DNA of 64,000 nucleotides, taken from assembly GCF_004569635.1 (NCBI RefSeq), contig NZ_SPOZ01000005.1, positions 1 through 64,000 on the forward strand. Direction: 5' to 3'. This DNA comes from Streptococcus sp. LYSM12 (lineage in GTDB: Bacteria; Bacillota; Bacilli; Lactobacillales; Streptococcaceae). The translations under genes were made by a program, and so were the position numbers. The notes under the pieces were generated by a model. It searched no databases and was not told where the DNA came from. It saw only the letters and a list, made by a program, of their open reading frames with translations. This document shows positions 27,841 to 37,597 of this stretch, piece by piece. Position 1 is the first letter of the stretch. Each line of letters begins with the position of its first letter.

Positions 27841-29193
27841 CTATTCTTCCTCTTCTGCATCCTCCCACTCATCAGCTGACATGTCCTTAATATAAGGCAG
27901 AACAATGGTGAAAGTTGAGCCATGTCCATATTCACTCTTGGCCCAGATAAAGCCCTTGTGTTGCTTGACAATTTCCTTAGCAATCGCAAGACCAAGTCCT
28001 GTACCACCTTGCGCTCGTGAACGAGCCTTATCCACCCGATAAAAACGGTCAAAAATTCTTGGCAAATCAGCCTTGGGAATTCCTAATCCCTCATCAGAAA
28101 TAGAAACTATCAACTGACTATCTGTCGTCTTCATGCTAAAGGTAATCTTGCCACCGTCTGGTGAATACTTAATGGCATTGTCTAAAATATTGTCCATGAC
28201 CTGGGTCATCTTGTCTGTATCAATCTCAATCCAAATCGGTGTAATCTGATAATCACGGACAATAACATATTCCTTACCTGTATCCTGCTGGCTCTTCATC
28301 TGTTCAAAGCGATTTAAGATAAACGTCACAAAGGCTGTAAAGTTAATTAACTCCACATCAGCTGAACTGACTTGATTGTCAATCCGTGACAGGCTCAGCA
28401 AATCAGAGATCATTCGCATCATACGATTGGTTTCATCAAGCGATACCTTAACAAAGCTAGGCGCAACTGGATCCGTCAAGGCCCCGTCATCAAGGGCTTC
28501 CAGATAAGATTTAACCGATGTCAACGGTGTTCTCAACTCATGGCTGACATTTGAAACAAATAGGCGTCGCTCCCGCTCTTCCTTAGCCTGCTCGGTCATA
28601 TCGTGCAGCACGACAACAAGACCTGAAATCAAGCCACTCTCACTGCGAATGGTCGCAAAATTCGCCCGCAAGGTCAAAAATTCACCGTTTTCATTATCAT
28701 GATCAATGACAATCTCAGGTGTCTGCGCTAGCAAATCTCGAAAGCGATACTCTTCATGAATTCCCAAGATTTCTAGCAAATCACGCTGTTCCAGCGTTTT
28801 TGAAGAAAGCCCCAACTGCTTTTGGGCTGTTTCATTGACCATGATGACCCGACCCCTGCGGTCTGTGGCCATTACACCGTCACTCATATAGGCAAGAATG
28901 GAGGACAGACGCGTCTTTTCCTGCTCCAAATGGTCGTGGGTCAGCCTAATAACTTCTGACAAATCATTGAGCGAATTAGCCATTTCTGTAATTTCAGGGC
29001 TCCCCCGCATATCAAGAACATCTGAATAGTCCAGCTCAATCAAGCGTTTAACCTTTTGATTGAGTTCCTTGATTTGCTGATTATCTCGGTGGTTTTCAAT
29101 CAATAAGACCGTCAATGCAATGACAAAACCAATCAAGATGACCACAAACCAAAACTCAGGTGTCGTTATTAAATATCGTAATTGATTAATCAT
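27841..29193 (-). CDS. vicK: Sensor histidine kinase VicK/WalK
   Basis: Sensor of the cell-wall homeostasis system. The streptococcal form has one transmembrane helix (about 15-33) and no large external domain, as here. Then HAMP-like region (about 35-90), PAS domain (about 92-200), dimerisation helix with SHELRTPL (phospho-acceptor His218), and the ATPase domain with [19 protein letters not shown] and GTGLGL. 450 residues. Its ATG lies inside the end of vicR (8-base overlap), implying coupling. Confidence 0.95.
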   Translation of the reverse strand: MINQLRYLITTPEFWFVVILIGFVIALTVLLIENHRDNQQIKELNQKVKRLIELDYSDVLDMRGSPEITEMANSLNDLSEVIRLTHDHLEQEKTRLSSILAYMSDGVMATDRRGRVIMVNETAQKQLGLSSKTLEQRDLLEILGIHEEYRFRDLLAQTPEIVIDHDNENGEFLTLRANFATIRSESGLISGLVVVLHDMTEQAKEERERRLFVSNVSHELRTPLTSVKSYLEALDDGALTDPVAPSFVKVSLDETNRMMRMISDLLSLSRIDNQVSSADVELINFTAFVTFILNRFEQMKSQQDTGKEYVIVRDYQITPIWIEIDTDKMTQVMDNILDNAIKYSPDGGKITFSMKTTDSQLIVSISDEGLGIPKADLPRIFDRFYRVDKARSRAQGGTGLGLAIAKEIVKQHKGFIWAKSEYGHGSTFTIVLPYIKDMSADEWEDAEEEE

Positions 29194-29890
29194 TTCCTTT
29201 TATATAATATCCTACGCCACGCCGTGTCAAGATATATTCCGGACGGCTCGGTGTATCTTCAATTTTCTCACGCAAGCGACGAACAGTCACGTCAACAGTC
29301 CGCACATCTCCGAAGTAATCGTAACCCCATACAGTTTCAAGCAAATGCTCCCGTGTCATGACCTGCCCCAAATGCTTAGCTAAATGGTGGAGCAACTCAA
29401 ATTCACGGTGGGTCAACTCCAACTCCTTACCATGCTTTTTAGCCACAAAGGCATCTGGAATAATTATCAAATCCCGAATGGTCAACTCAGGTGTACCAGT
29501 CGTATCCAGCTCAACTTGCGTTTCAGCCAATTCACTGCGACGCAACAAGGCTTTGACCCGAGCTTGCAATTCTCGATTCGAAAAGGGTTTGGTTACATAA
29601 TCATCTGCTCCAATTTCAAGACCAATCACCTTGTCAAATTCGCTATCCTTAGCAGACAGCATCAAAATCGGCACGTTACTGGTCTTGCGAATGGTCCGTG
29701 CCACTTCAAGTCCATCAATCTCTGGAAGCATCAAGTCCAAAATCACGATATCTGGGAATTCCGCCTCAAATACCGCCAAGGCTTCTCGACCATCAAAAGC
29801 CGTCACCACCTCATACCCCTCTCGTGTCATATTAAATTTGATAATATCCGAAATCGGCTTTTCATCGTCTACAATCAAGATTTTTTTCAT
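29186..29890 (-). CDS. vicR: Response regulator VicR/WalR
   Basis: OmpR-type regulator of peptidoglycan hydrolases and surface proteins; essential in pneumococcus. Receiver domain with the phosphorylated Asp52 in VILDLMLP, Lys in TKPFSNRE, and C-terminal winged helix (LTHREFELL ... GYYIKGND). 234 residues. An extended -10 (TGGTATAAT, minus strand near 29918-29926) and AGGTGA lie upstream. Confidence 0.96.
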   Translation of the reverse strand: MKKILIVDDEKPISDIIKFNMTREGYEVVTAFDGREALAVFEAEFPDIVILDLMLPEIDGLEVARTIRKTSNVPILMLSAKDSEFDKVIGLEIGADDYVTKPFSNRELQARVKALLRRSELAETQVELDTTGTPELTIRDLIIIPDAFVAKKHGKELELTHREFELLHHLAKHLGQVMTREHLLETVWGYDYFGDVRTVDVTVRRLREKIEDTPSRPEYILTRRGVGYYIKGND

Positions 29891-30500
29891 CTTTTCTCAC
29901 CTCGTTATTCTTATGCTATTATACCAGAAAAATAAAATAGGTGCCATTACGGCTAATCGCCCATATTGTAGCTTTCTTTTTGCTAGGAACATCGCCAGAA
30001 AAGCAGACGATTCTACCTGTCAAAAATCATTCTTTGCAGTTTCTGGAACGACATGAAAAATTCAGCAAGAAGATGTTGCTGGGCTAGAGAGCTGGCTTAA
30101 TCTGTATCTTTCTAACAGTTAGGGTCGTAATCCTACTATTCTTGGATCAGAGAATATCTAGCTCCATTAAAAGGCAACGGGACAAGACAACACTCACCCA
30201 TAAAATAATGAAAACAGACAGAAAGCCCTTACTCGGAGCCAGCTTAGTGAGGATTTTGTAACTCATTAGTTTATTGTTCTCATCCACCATTGGCTCACCT
30301 TACTGAAGCTTAGCTCGACTTTTGATGTGGAGGAGGAGAGCTGTTCTATCTTTATCCCCAACCTGTGATAGTTCAAGCTATTTAGGGGTTGGTAGGTAGA
30401 GAGTATGAGTCTACAATCAAGAGCAAGATTGACTCCCTCTATTGACAAACACCTCAAACATATGCGATCGGACAGAAATATAAAAAGTCTTGAAATAACT

Positions 30501-30549
30501 AAAAGGCTTAACATCACGTTAACAAAAACAATGAGATTAAGCCTTTTTT
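30501..30549 (-). terminator. Terminator hairpin, copy 1 (distal)
   Basis: AAAAGGCTTAA (30501-30511) pairs with TTAAGCCTTTT (30537-30547). T-rich ends on both strands. One hairpin per duplicated unit. Confidence 0.7.
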
Positions 30550-30670
30550 ACTAGATACTGAATGTTTAGAGAGTACGAGTCTACAATCAAGAGCAAGATT
30601 GACTCCCTCTATTGACAAACACCTCAAACATATGCGATCGGACAGAAATATAAAAAGTCTTGAAATAACT

Positions 30671-30719
30671 AAAAGGCTTAACATCACGTTAACGAAAACA
30701 ATAAGATTAAGCCGTTTCT
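30671..30719 (-). terminator. Terminator hairpin, copy 2 (gene-proximal)
   Basis: Same hairpin as 170 bases away, with one mismatch in the stem (GCCGTTTC). The first one met by transcripts of the gene at 30736. Confidence 0.65.
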
Positions 30720-30735
30720 ACTAGATACTGAATGT

Positions 30736-31776
30736 TTAGAGAGTACGAGTTTTTACTCCGTATCTTCTTTTCTTCAACAGCCGTTTGAAATCTTGCACGA
30801 CTAACTTGGTCTGTTGATAGCTGGACAAACCATCTTTAGCATAGAAGCCTTGGGGATTAAAATAGCTGTGCTCATAGTCTGAATCCTTTCTTCCGCTCCG
30901 ATTCGGAGCACGAAAGCCTTTAGTCGCTCGATTGCGAAAGTCAGGGTCATGAGGACCGACAGGTTGTACATCTAAATCCCAGTGGCGTTTGCCTGCTTTT
31001 CCATAGTTAAAACTCGCTCCATTAACAACACCAATCTCATCTATCCTTTGCGCATCCATTTCATTGAGAAAATGCCCCTGACTATCGAGAATAAATTCTG
31101 TATGAAAATGAATTAAAATCTTAATATTAAAGGATGAATAACCTGACGGATACCACTTGTCACCTTTCTCAAACTTGAGTTTGTTGTGCAAGCGGGCAGA
31201 GCTTCCAATGGTATAGTCCTTCTTCCAGTATCTAAAAGGATAGGTTTGCCGCAGATAACGAGCAAGAGCTTGACTATCTGTTTCACCGACATGTTTAAAA
31301 TGCTTGCGAACATACTCCGCCTGCTGACTAGAGATGACGTAGCGGAGCTGGTGTAATTGTCGTGCCAACAAATCGTTTTGACTCATCATCTGCTCTGGAA
31401 AGGCTTGATTCACAATACGAGAAAGCTCCCACCAAAAAGGATCATGAGGCGCAAGTTCTGGATAAAATTGTGCTACCAAAGCCTGATTCTCAACTAGTTC
31501 TCCTGTGACATCTTCTGGCATACCGACACTTGTGACCAATAGCTGCAACAGTTGTCGAGGTGTTTTATGAACTTTTTCTAATTGCCATAATGTTCGAAAT
31601 AGATACGAACCAACCCGACTATCACTCATATCTTCTTTTCTTGCAACTGCTTGAGCTAATATCTGATCCGACCAGCCCTGCTTTTTTAAGGATAGCAGTT
31701 GTTTCGCCATAAGATAGCGTTCCTCAAGTCCTTTCTGGGTAAAGGACCAATTACGCCTTGATAGGATCTGCCACAT
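30736..31776 (-). CDS. Conserved streptococcal protein of unknown function (possibly DUF3114)
   Basis: 346 residues, soluble, no signal peptide or transmembrane segment. The N-terminal ~130 residues are helical and Leu/Gln rich. The C-terminal half is rich in His, Tyr, Asp and Arg (FHTEFILDSQGHFLNEMDA, GKRHWDLDVQPVGPHDPDF, RAPNRSGRKDSDYEHSYFN), which has the look of an enzymatic or nuclease-like domain rather than a structural one. I recall a streptococcal family, DUF3114, of this shape, but cannot confirm it. Start at 31776 chosen for GAGGAAAAG six bases upstream; a TTG at 31797 lies in the same frame. The last codons and terminator are duplicated downstream. Confidence 0.65.
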   Translation of the reverse strand: MWQILSRRNWSFTQKGLEERYLMAKQLLSLKKQGWSDQILAQAVARKEDMSDSRVGSYLFRTLWQLEKVHKTPRQLLQLLVTSVGMPEDVTGELVENQALVAQFYPELAPHDPFWWELSRIVNQAFPEQMMSQNDLLARQLHQLRYVISSQQAEYVRKHFKHVGETDSQALARYLRQTYPFRYWKKDYTIGSSARLHNKLKFEKGDKWYPSGYSSFNIKILIHFHTEFILDSQGHFLNEMDAQRIDEIGVVNGASFNYGKAGKRHWDLDVQPVGPHDPDFRNRATKGFRAPNRSGRKDSDYEHSYFNPQGFYAKDGLSSYQQTKLVVQDFKRLLKKRRYGVKTRTL

Positions 31777-31852
31777 CTTTTCCTCTCTTTTTTCCAATGC
31801 TCTTTAAAGTACCGTCCTTATCGCTGTCCCACCTACAACTGCTTGCTTCGAT

Positions 31853-32051
31853 TATAGTCTTTTCGTTTACTTTTAGTATAGCCGTTTCGTTTATTTTTAG
31901 TACTAGGCAAGGAGTCGCAGGTCGTACTGGAATACAGCAAGACGAGTAAAAATATAAACGAAATGACTATACTAGGAAAGGAGCTGCAAGCTGTACGAGA
32001 GTACGGCAAAGCGAGTGAACGAAGTAATAAAAGATAAACGAAATGACTATA
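31853..32051 (-). mobile_element. Composite: G-type MITE carrying a C-type MITE
   Basis: Outer pieces 31853-31878 (TATAGTCTTTTCGTTTAC...TTTTAG) and 31970-32051 (CTAGGAAAGGAGCTGCAAG ... AAACGAAATGACTATA). The inner copy splits the host at GTA/CTAGG, the same place as in the composite at 39463. Confidence 0.85.
31877..31971 (-). mobile_element. Inner C-type MITE, internally deleted (95 bp)
   Basis: TATAGCCGTTTCGTTTATT ... ATAAACGAAATGACTATA. About eleven bases are missing after CAAGACGAGT compared with full copies. Confidence 0.8.
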
Positions 32052-32597
32052 TCATCAATCATGACAGGAGCTGAACCAATCACATATGAGGGACCGAATT
32101 CCCCTTAGTCCCTAATGTTTCATCTTACCAGATTATTTACGACCTATAGTCCATGAAACCCCAACATAAACTAACTAAACTCAGGCAAACAGTGTAGCAA
32201 AAGGGGACATAGTCGAGGGGCTTTGTAAATCGTCCAAATACGGCGACCGTTAGGCGAACATAGTCGTGGAGCCTTGTAAACCTTTCAAATACAGCTACCA
32301 TTAAGGAGAGAAATAGGCGGGAAAGTGACTATGTCTACCTGTGACTAAAAACTAAAAATGGTAAGGGGTGCCACATCTTCCTTACTAGCGGTAGACAGCT
32401 AATTCTTCCCTCCATTTCATTCTGGAGGGAGAACTGTTGATGAATTCCGAATGAAAACTTCTGTTTGACCGCTTGGCGGTAGTTAACCACTTCCTCACGC
32501 ATTTTAGTTGAACCTAGGCCTCTACCTAAATCCCACGACGAAGTTGCTAGCAACTTCTGTCCGACCACCTATTTTTCCCTACATTTTCTTAATGACC
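32052..32597. other. Gap downstream of thrS with a 51-bp tandem pair
   Basis: ACATAGTCG occurs at 32207 and 32258 as part of two imperfect ~51-base units (about 32200-32310). No gene recognised in the remainder. Confidence 0.5.
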
Positions 32598-34544
32598 TCA
32601 CATCTTTTTTACGCGAGAATAATTAGCAATATCTGCAAGGATTTGCTCGGTAAAGTCTGCGAGACTCACAGTTTGCGTTTCTTTGTGACCATAGCGACGA
32701 ACATTAACAGCACGATCTTCCATTTCCTTATCTCCGACAATTAACTGATATGGAATTTTCCCTGTTTGACTCTGGCGAATCTTGTACTGCATTTTTTCAT
32801 TGCGCTCATCAACAACAGCACGTACACCACGGTTTTGCAATGCTTTTGCTACTTCCCAGGCATAATCCACGTGTTTTTCATTAGAAACTGGAATTAAGGT
32901 TACTTGGGTTGGTGCAAGCCATGTTGGAAAAGCGCCCTTGTAAGTTTCAATTAAGATGGCAGTGAAGCGTTCCATGGTTGAAATTACGCCACGATGAATC
33001 ATGACCGGACGATGTTCTTCCCCGTCAGCACCGATATAGTGAAGATCAAAACGTTCTGGCAACAAGAAGTCAAGCTGGATAGTGGACAAGGTTTCTTCAT
33101 TTCCAAGAGCTGTTTTCACCTGAATATCCAATTTCGGACCATAGAAAGCTGCTTCCCCTTCAGCCTCAAAATAATCCAAGCCCATATCGTCCATAGCAGC
33201 TTTTAGCATCGCTTGAGCATTTTCCCACATTTCGTCATTGTCATAATATTTATGCTTATCATCCGGGTCACGATACGAAAGACGGAAGCGGTAATCTGTC
33301 AAGTTGAAGTCTTCATACACATCAATAATTAACTGAAGCGCACATTTAAATTCTTCTTGAATTTGCTCTGGTGTCACGAAGATATGACCGTCATTCAAGG
33401 TCATTTCACGCACCCGTTGAAGACCTGAAAGAGCACCTGATTTTTCATAGCGGTGCATCATGCCAAGTTCAGCAATACGCACTGGCAATTCGCGATAAGA
33501 ACGCACATGATTCTTGTAGACTTGAATGTGGTGTGGACAGTTCATTGGACGAAGAACAAACTCTTCCCCATCTCCCATATCCATTGGTGGAAACATATCT
33601 TCTGAATAATGCTCCCAGTGTCCTGAAGTCTTATACAGCTCCACAGAGGCAAGTGGTGGAGTGTAAACATGCTGATAGCCTGATGCCAATTCCTTATCTG
33701 TAATGTAACGCTCCAAGGTACGGCGGATAGTTGCTCCGTTTGGTAACCAGAATGGCAAACCTTGTCCCACTTCTTGGCTAATCATAAATAAATCAAGCTC
33801 TTTACCAAGTTTGCGGTGGTCACGTTCTTTCGCTTCTTCCCGCATTTGGATATAGTTCTTCAAGTCTTTTTTATCAAACCAAGCCGTACCATAGACCCGT
33901 TGCATCATGGCATTATCGCTATTTCCACGCCAGTAAGCACCTGCTACATTGAGCAACTGGAAAATTTGAATGCGGCCTGTTGACGGCACATGGGGACCAC
34001 GGCAAAGGTCTACATATTCGCCTTGACGATAAATGGTCAAACCACCCTCATCCTCAGAATGTTCCTCAATCAACTCCAACTTATACGGATCGTGTTTGAA
34101 AATCTCACGTGCTTCATCTTTTGAAACTTCCTCACGAATACTTGGAAAATTCTCTTTGACAATGTTCCTCATCTCGTCTTCAATGGCAGCTAAATCTTCA
34201 TTTGAAATCTGTCCAGCTTCATTGTCTGTATCATAGTAGAAACCGTCTTGAATAGCAGGACCAACTCCCAAGCGAATATCTGGAAAACGACGACGAGCCG
34301 CTTGGGCAAACAAGTGCGCAGCTGAGTGACGCAAAATATCAAGCGCATCTTCATGGTCTGGCGTAACAATCTCAAGTGAACCGTCCGCTGTAATCGCACG
34401 TGTTGTATCAATCAATTTGCCGTTCCATTTCCCAGCAAGTGCCTTTTTCGCAAGGGAATTGCTGATCGATTGTGCAATTTCAAAAGTCGTCACACCAGAC
34501 TCAAATTCGCGCACAGCACCGTCTGGAAAAGTAATCTTAATCAT
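32598..34544 (-). CDS. thrS: Threonyl-tRNA synthetase
   Basis: Charges tRNA-Thr. Seen in order: the N-terminal TGS domain ([14 protein letters not shown]), the editing domain with [10 protein letters not shown], the class II catalytic core with motif 2 RMGE-like [19 protein letters not shown], the zinc site (MNCPHHI), and the anticodon-binding domain. 648 residues is normal. AAGGAG precedes the ATG. A T-box lies ~900 bases upstream, beyond a MazG-like ORF and a MITE, so its control over thrS is probable but indirect. Confidence 0.95.
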   Translation of the reverse strand: MIKITFPDGAVREFESGVTTFEIAQSISNSLAKKALAGKWNGKLIDTTRAITADGSLEIVTPDHEDALDILRHSAAHLFAQAARRRFPDIRLGVGPAIQDGFYYDTDNEAGQISNEDLAAIEDEMRNIVKENFPSIREEVSKDEAREIFKHDPYKLELIEEHSEDEGGLTIYRQGEYVDLCRGPHVPSTGRIQIFQLLNVAGAYWRGNSDNAMMQRVYGTAWFDKKDLKNYIQMREEAKERDHRKLGKELDLFMISQEVGQGLPFWLPNGATIRRTLERYITDKELASGYQHVYTPPLASVELYKTSGHWEHYSEDMFPPMDMGDGEEFVLRPMNCPHHIQVYKNHVRSYRELPVRIAELGMMHRYEKSGALSGLQRVREMTLNDGHIFVTPEQIQEEFKCALQLIIDVYEDFNLTDYRFRLSYRDPDDKHKYYDNDEMWENAQAMLKAAMDDMGLDYFEAEGEAAFYGPKLDIQVKTALGNEETLSTIQLDFLLPERFDLHYIGADGEEHRPVMIHRGVISTMERFTAILIETYKGAFPTWLAPTQVTLIPVSNEKHVDYAWEVAKALQNRGVRAVVDERNEKMQYKIRQSQTGKIPYQLIVGDKEMEDRAVNVRRYGHKETQTVSLADFTEQILADIANYSRVKKM

Positions 34545-34751
34545 ATAATATTCTCCTTATTTTTATACTCTTATATTTCATTGACCGTCCCACGTGAACC
34601 AAACACTCACTCTCTCCTAGTGACAGGTTGGTAACGCAAACGGCGAAAGACAAATCCTATGAATAACAGGTCTGTATTGTAATGGGAATTCTTCATTCAT
34701 GCATGTGAGTATCTTTGCTCTGTCGGATTGCTCATCAGCCTCAGACAGATA

Positions 34752-34881
34752 TATAGTCATTTCGTTTATCTTTTATTACTTCGTTAACTCGCTTTACCGT
34801 ACTCTCGTACAGCCTGCAGCTCCTTGCCTAGTACTAAAAATAAACGAAACGGCTATACTAAAAGTAAACGAAAAGACTATA
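34752..34881 (+). mobile_element. MITE, collapsed composite (130 bp)
   Basis: A G-type body from TATAGTCATTTCG to CCTAGTACTA is followed by a C-type right end (AATAAACGAAACGGCTATA), which is followed by a second, G-type right end (CTAAAAGTAAACGAAAAGACTATA). This is what remains if a nested composite (as at 31853) loses the part between the two direct CCTAGTACTA stretches. Confidence 0.8.
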
Positions 34882-34899
34882 TCTACCCAAATTCATCCA

Positions 34900-35241
34900 C
34901 TACCTTGTTTTATTTTCTGTTCCTATATTTGAAATTCCAAAGCGCTCTTCCTTATCTGACAAGAATATCTCTACCTCTTTTTCAAGGTCAATTCCCAAAC
35001 GTTGAGACAACTCTACCAACCACCAGATATTTTCTGCCAACTTTTGCTCCAAAATATAAGGGGTTTCATCATAGTAACGCTCCTGCTTGGTCATCACAAG
35101 ACGGTTGAGATTTCCGATATCATTGGACAAGCCTAGCAAATCTTCTTCAATCGTCCACTCACTACCGTGCTGCTTGATTTCAAACCCACGGTAGGCCTCT
35201 CGAATGGCTAGACTACGCTGGAGTAATTCCTGAATCGTCAT
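34900..35241 (-). CDS. MazG-like (all-alpha NTP pyrophosphohydrolase fold) protein
   Basis: 113 residues, all helical. EEDLLGLSNDIGNLNRLVM and the later EQKLAENIWWLVELSQRLGIDLEKEVEIFL follow the MazG-type pattern (E-x-x-x-D and E-x-x-x-D helices), though the second acidic residue is Asn here (AEN instead of AD), so activity is uncertain. AAAGGAG precedes the ATG. It is the first ORF after the T-box, suggesting that it is read with thrS. Family members hydrolyse abnormal or signalling nucleotides. Confidence 0.7.
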   Translation of the reverse strand: MTIQELLQRSLAIREAYRGFEIKQHGSEWTIEEDLLGLSNDIGNLNRLVMTKQERYYDETPYILEQKLAENIWWLVELSQRLGIDLEKEVEIFLSDKEERFGISNIGTENKTR

Positions 35242-35419
35242 ATTCTCTCCTTTCTCTTTAGATTACAATACTCTCTATCTTTTGACACTTTCTGGACAGT
35301 ATCAATGTAAGACTATTCTCTGACAGCTTTTTATATACAATAGAAATGGAATAGCCCTTTTGTGGGATTCCAAAACTAGCAAACTTTCCTATCCAGCTTC
35401 CATATTCTATCAAAAATAA

Positions 35420-35452
35420 AAAAACGCCGCCCTAAAAAGGACGTCGCAACGT
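35420..35452 (-). terminator. T-box terminator
   Basis: Minus strand GCGACGTCCT / AGGGCGGCGT stem with a TTTT loop followed by TTTTTTT. The 5' arm abuts the T-box bulge, as expected for terminator/antiterminator switching. Confidence 0.75.
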
Positions 35453-35660
35453 GGTTCCACCTTCATTTATGCCTGCCCGCTATAAAAACACTAGGACAAA
35501 CACCTCGAATGAGCTATATCGTAGCAACCGTTTTATGTTTTCATAAAAAATTGAAAGAGGAGTATCTCGTCAGGCCTTTTATGCGTTTGCAGCAACCACG
35601 CACTCTCTTAAAAAACGTTCCTAACAGACTTGTCTCTGATTGTTATTATAGCACCTTTCA
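35428..35660 (-). promoter_or_regulatory. T-box riboswitch leader with promoter
   Basis: Minus strand: TGCTATAAT promoter (near 35643-35651), a stem I region (about 35560-35635), the T-box sequence AAGGTGGAACCACG (about 35449-35462), then a GC-rich hairpin ending in T7. Such leaders sense uncharged tRNA. The stem I 3' side contains GATACTCC, in which ACU (Thr) could be the specifier, fitting thrS downstream; UAC (Tyr) cannot be excluded by eye. Confidence 0.85.
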
Positions 35661-35718
35661 ATGAAATTTCAAGTATTTATTCTGATTTTTTTCTGACTAT
35701 CTCTTAGATAGGAGCACT

Positions 35719-36072
35719 TTAGTGAGCGTTCCATAGATGGCTTTCGTCCTTGTGCAGTTCATATTGCTGCATCTCATCTTGCTGCATCTTTTGTAATAAG
35801 GACAACAAGTCGTGTTTAGTTGTGGCATTCCATATACTAGCCTTTAATTGTTCCTACACTGTTGGTTGAAAACCTCTAACAAGGTACACAAATTCATCCA
35901 GTTCTGTATGGATATTTTCTAGAACAATTAGCAACTTCGAAATGGTGATGTCTGACGCTCCATTTTCAAATTTACTAAGCATAGAATAAGAAAATGCGCC
36001 TCCTGTGGCTTCTTTCAAAGAAATTTTTCTACTCGTTCTCTAATCTTTGAAGATTTCTCCCATGTCATTCAT
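35719..36072 (-). pseudogene. Rgg-family transcriptional regulator, remnant
   Basis: Reading minus-strand codons from ATG at 36072 gives MNDMGEIFKD, a stop, then RTSRKISLKEATGGAFSYSM, LSKFENGASDITISKLLIVL, ENIHTELDEFVYLVRGFQP, another stop, and about 40 more residues. This is the HTH and first part of an Rgg-type quorum-sensing regulator, interrupted by two in-frame stops and lacking most of its C-terminal TPR domain. Not a complete gene. Whether a partner peptide gene existed cannot be seen. Confidence 0.75.
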
Positions 36073-36280
36073 CTTTATACGCTCACTCCGTTCACATCAC
36101 AAAAGGCAGGACAGCTTGATTTATACTGAAGCAGCAACATTTTTGAATACTGTCTAAAGTAGGCTTCCTTTTGATCTTGTATCATGGACACAACAAAGGT
36201 AAACAGTCTATCATCTTTTAAATATTTTCAAGCGATTCTTTCAGAAAATATCCTCTTTCATCACTTCTGAACCAATCTAC

Positions 36281-37597
36281 TCAATCCTCAAAATAATTAC
36301 GGATTGATTTGACCTGCTCGACAGACTTTTTAAAGATTGCAGCGGTTGTATCAGAAGACTTGACAAAGGCACGTTTGGGCAAGCTCATCGCTCCCTTGAG
36401 TAAGCTTTCAGCTGTGCTAGCATCATTGATATGCTCCCGTCTGAAATCATAGGAAATTTTCAAATCAAGATAGTATTCATAGACTCTACGACCGAAGTTT
36501 TCAGCAGAAATTTCGTACAACTTTCTGGTTAAATGATGAGGGCTCATGTTCGGCGTGACTAAAATAGCATCTAAAACAGCATCGGTCAATTCTGCCTCAC
36601 GCTTATACAGGGTTCCAAACATCTTGTCAGTCACAAGATTTTCCAAATAAGGATTCCACTCTGCGATGACAGGTGTCCCCGAAGCAAGGCTTTCCAGATA
36701 GGTCAAGCCCTGGGTTTCACTGGTTGAAGCTGAGATGAAGAAATCCGCAGCCTTATAGTAAAGCGCTGTTTCGCTCGGCGCAATCATGCCGGTCATCAAG
36801 ACCCACTCTTTCAACTTCAATTCTTGAATCTGTTTCTCCAAGTCTTGGGCATAAGGTCCACCTCCTGCAATAACCAGCTTGACCTTTTCATTTTCTGCAA
36901 GAATGCGCGGCATGGCAGCAATAATAGCCTGAATATTTTTTTCATAGGAAATCCGTGACAAGCTGAGCAACATGGTTTCGTCTGGCTGAATCCCCAGTTG
37001 CTCCCGCAATTCAGCTATTGCGTCTGCCGTAATTTCTGGACGCTCAAACTTTGCCAGCTCAATCCCTGTCGGAATGACCCGTTTTGAAATCAGGACATTG
37101 TATTCTGTGAGAAGATTTTCCACAATCTCGCTGGGGCAAATCACCCCGTCCAAGTCATTCAAAAAGGCACGTACCAGGTACTTTACCATACTAGGACGAA
37201 TCAACTTTCCCTTGGCAATATAGCGGACATAATCTTCATACTGAGTATGGTAGGTATGGACAACTGGAATATCCAGCTCCCTTGCAATCATTTTCCCCAA
37301 TATCCCCAAGGAAAATTCCGTCTGGGTATGGATGATATCCAAATCGTAGCGGCCAGCAATTTTTAAGGCCTCAGTAAAGCCACGATAGGCGACACGCCGA
37401 TCCTTAAAGGCAAAGAAAGGGACGCTTGGAATCCGAATAATATCCCAATCCTCATAGCGGTTGACGTCCTTGTCTGTCGTAGTAAAGATAAAAACACGGT
37501 GTCCCTGCTTTTCAAGTTCCGTCTTAAGGGTCTTAATTGATGTTGCCACCCCTGATACCTGCGGGAAATAGGTATCTGTAAATAATCCAATTCTCAT
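36281..37597 (-). CDS. Diacylglycerol glucosyltransferase (glycolipid / lipoteichoic acid anchor)
   Basis: GT-B fold, family GT4. N-terminal GLFTDTYFPQVSGVATSI, HTQTEFSLG, HTYHTQYEDYV, C-terminal donor site with SRISYEKN, STSETQGLTYLESLASGTP (E-x7-E motif). 438 residues. Matches the streptococcal alpha-monoglucosyldiacylglycerol synthase (IagA / Spr0982 type), which makes the first sugar of the membrane glycolipid used as LTA anchor. It starts right after the stop of the CpoA-like gene (no gap), so they are one operon. The long basic C-terminal tail probably binds the membrane. Confidence 0.85.
   Translation of the reverse strand: MRIGLFTDTYFPQVSGVATSIKTLKTELEKQGHRVFIFTTTDKDVNRYEDWDIIRIPSVPFFAFKDRRVAYRGFTEALKIAGRYDLDIIHTQTEFSLGILGKMIARELDIPVVHTYHTQYEDYVRYIAKGKLIRPSMVKYLVRAFLNDLDGVICPSEIVENLLTEYNVLISKRVIPTGIELAKFERPEITADAIAELREQLGIQPDETMLLSLSRISYEKNIQAIIAAMPRILAENEKVKLVIAGGGPYAQDLEKQIQELKLKEWVLMTGMIAPSETALYYKAADFFISASTSETQGLTYLESLASGTPVIAEWNPYLENLVTDKMFGTLYKREAELTDAVLDAILVTPNMSPHHLTRKLYEISAENFGRRVYEYYLDLKISYDFRREHINDASTAESLLKGAMSLPKRAFVKSSDTTAAIFKKSVEQVKSIRNYFED

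Larger units (their letters stand above)
29891..30735. other. Gap upstream of vicR with a 170-bp tandem duplication
   Basis: The right part is a tandem duplication (30400-30750). 29940-30395 holds the vicR promoter region and otherwise nothing I can name. Confidence 0.55.
30400..30750. repeat. 170-bp tandem duplication including a gene 3' end
   Basis: GAGTCTACAATCAAGAGC at about 30408 recurs at about 30578 (period 170), and GAGAGTACGAGT occurs a third time at 30739-30750, where it is the last codons (T-R-T-L-stop) of the gene at 30736. The duplicated unit therefore carries the gene's last four codons, stop and terminator hairpin. The two units differ at only a few positions. Confidence 0.85.

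Noticed and set aside
29384-29935. 183-residue ORF opposite vicR
   Set aside because: It is the antisense frame of a conserved gene; no family resemblance.
30266-30517. 83-residue ORF in the gap below vicR
   Set aside because: It lies across the tandem duplication and terminator hairpin; no coding features.
34545-34640. A second T-box directly in front of thrS
   Set aside because: No GGTGG-N-ACC motif or terminator hairpin in this stretch; the only T-box is at 35428-35660.
36073-36280. Possible extra coding piece upstream of the rgg-like remnant
   Set aside because: Short broken frames with several stops; no recognisable family, so not annotated.
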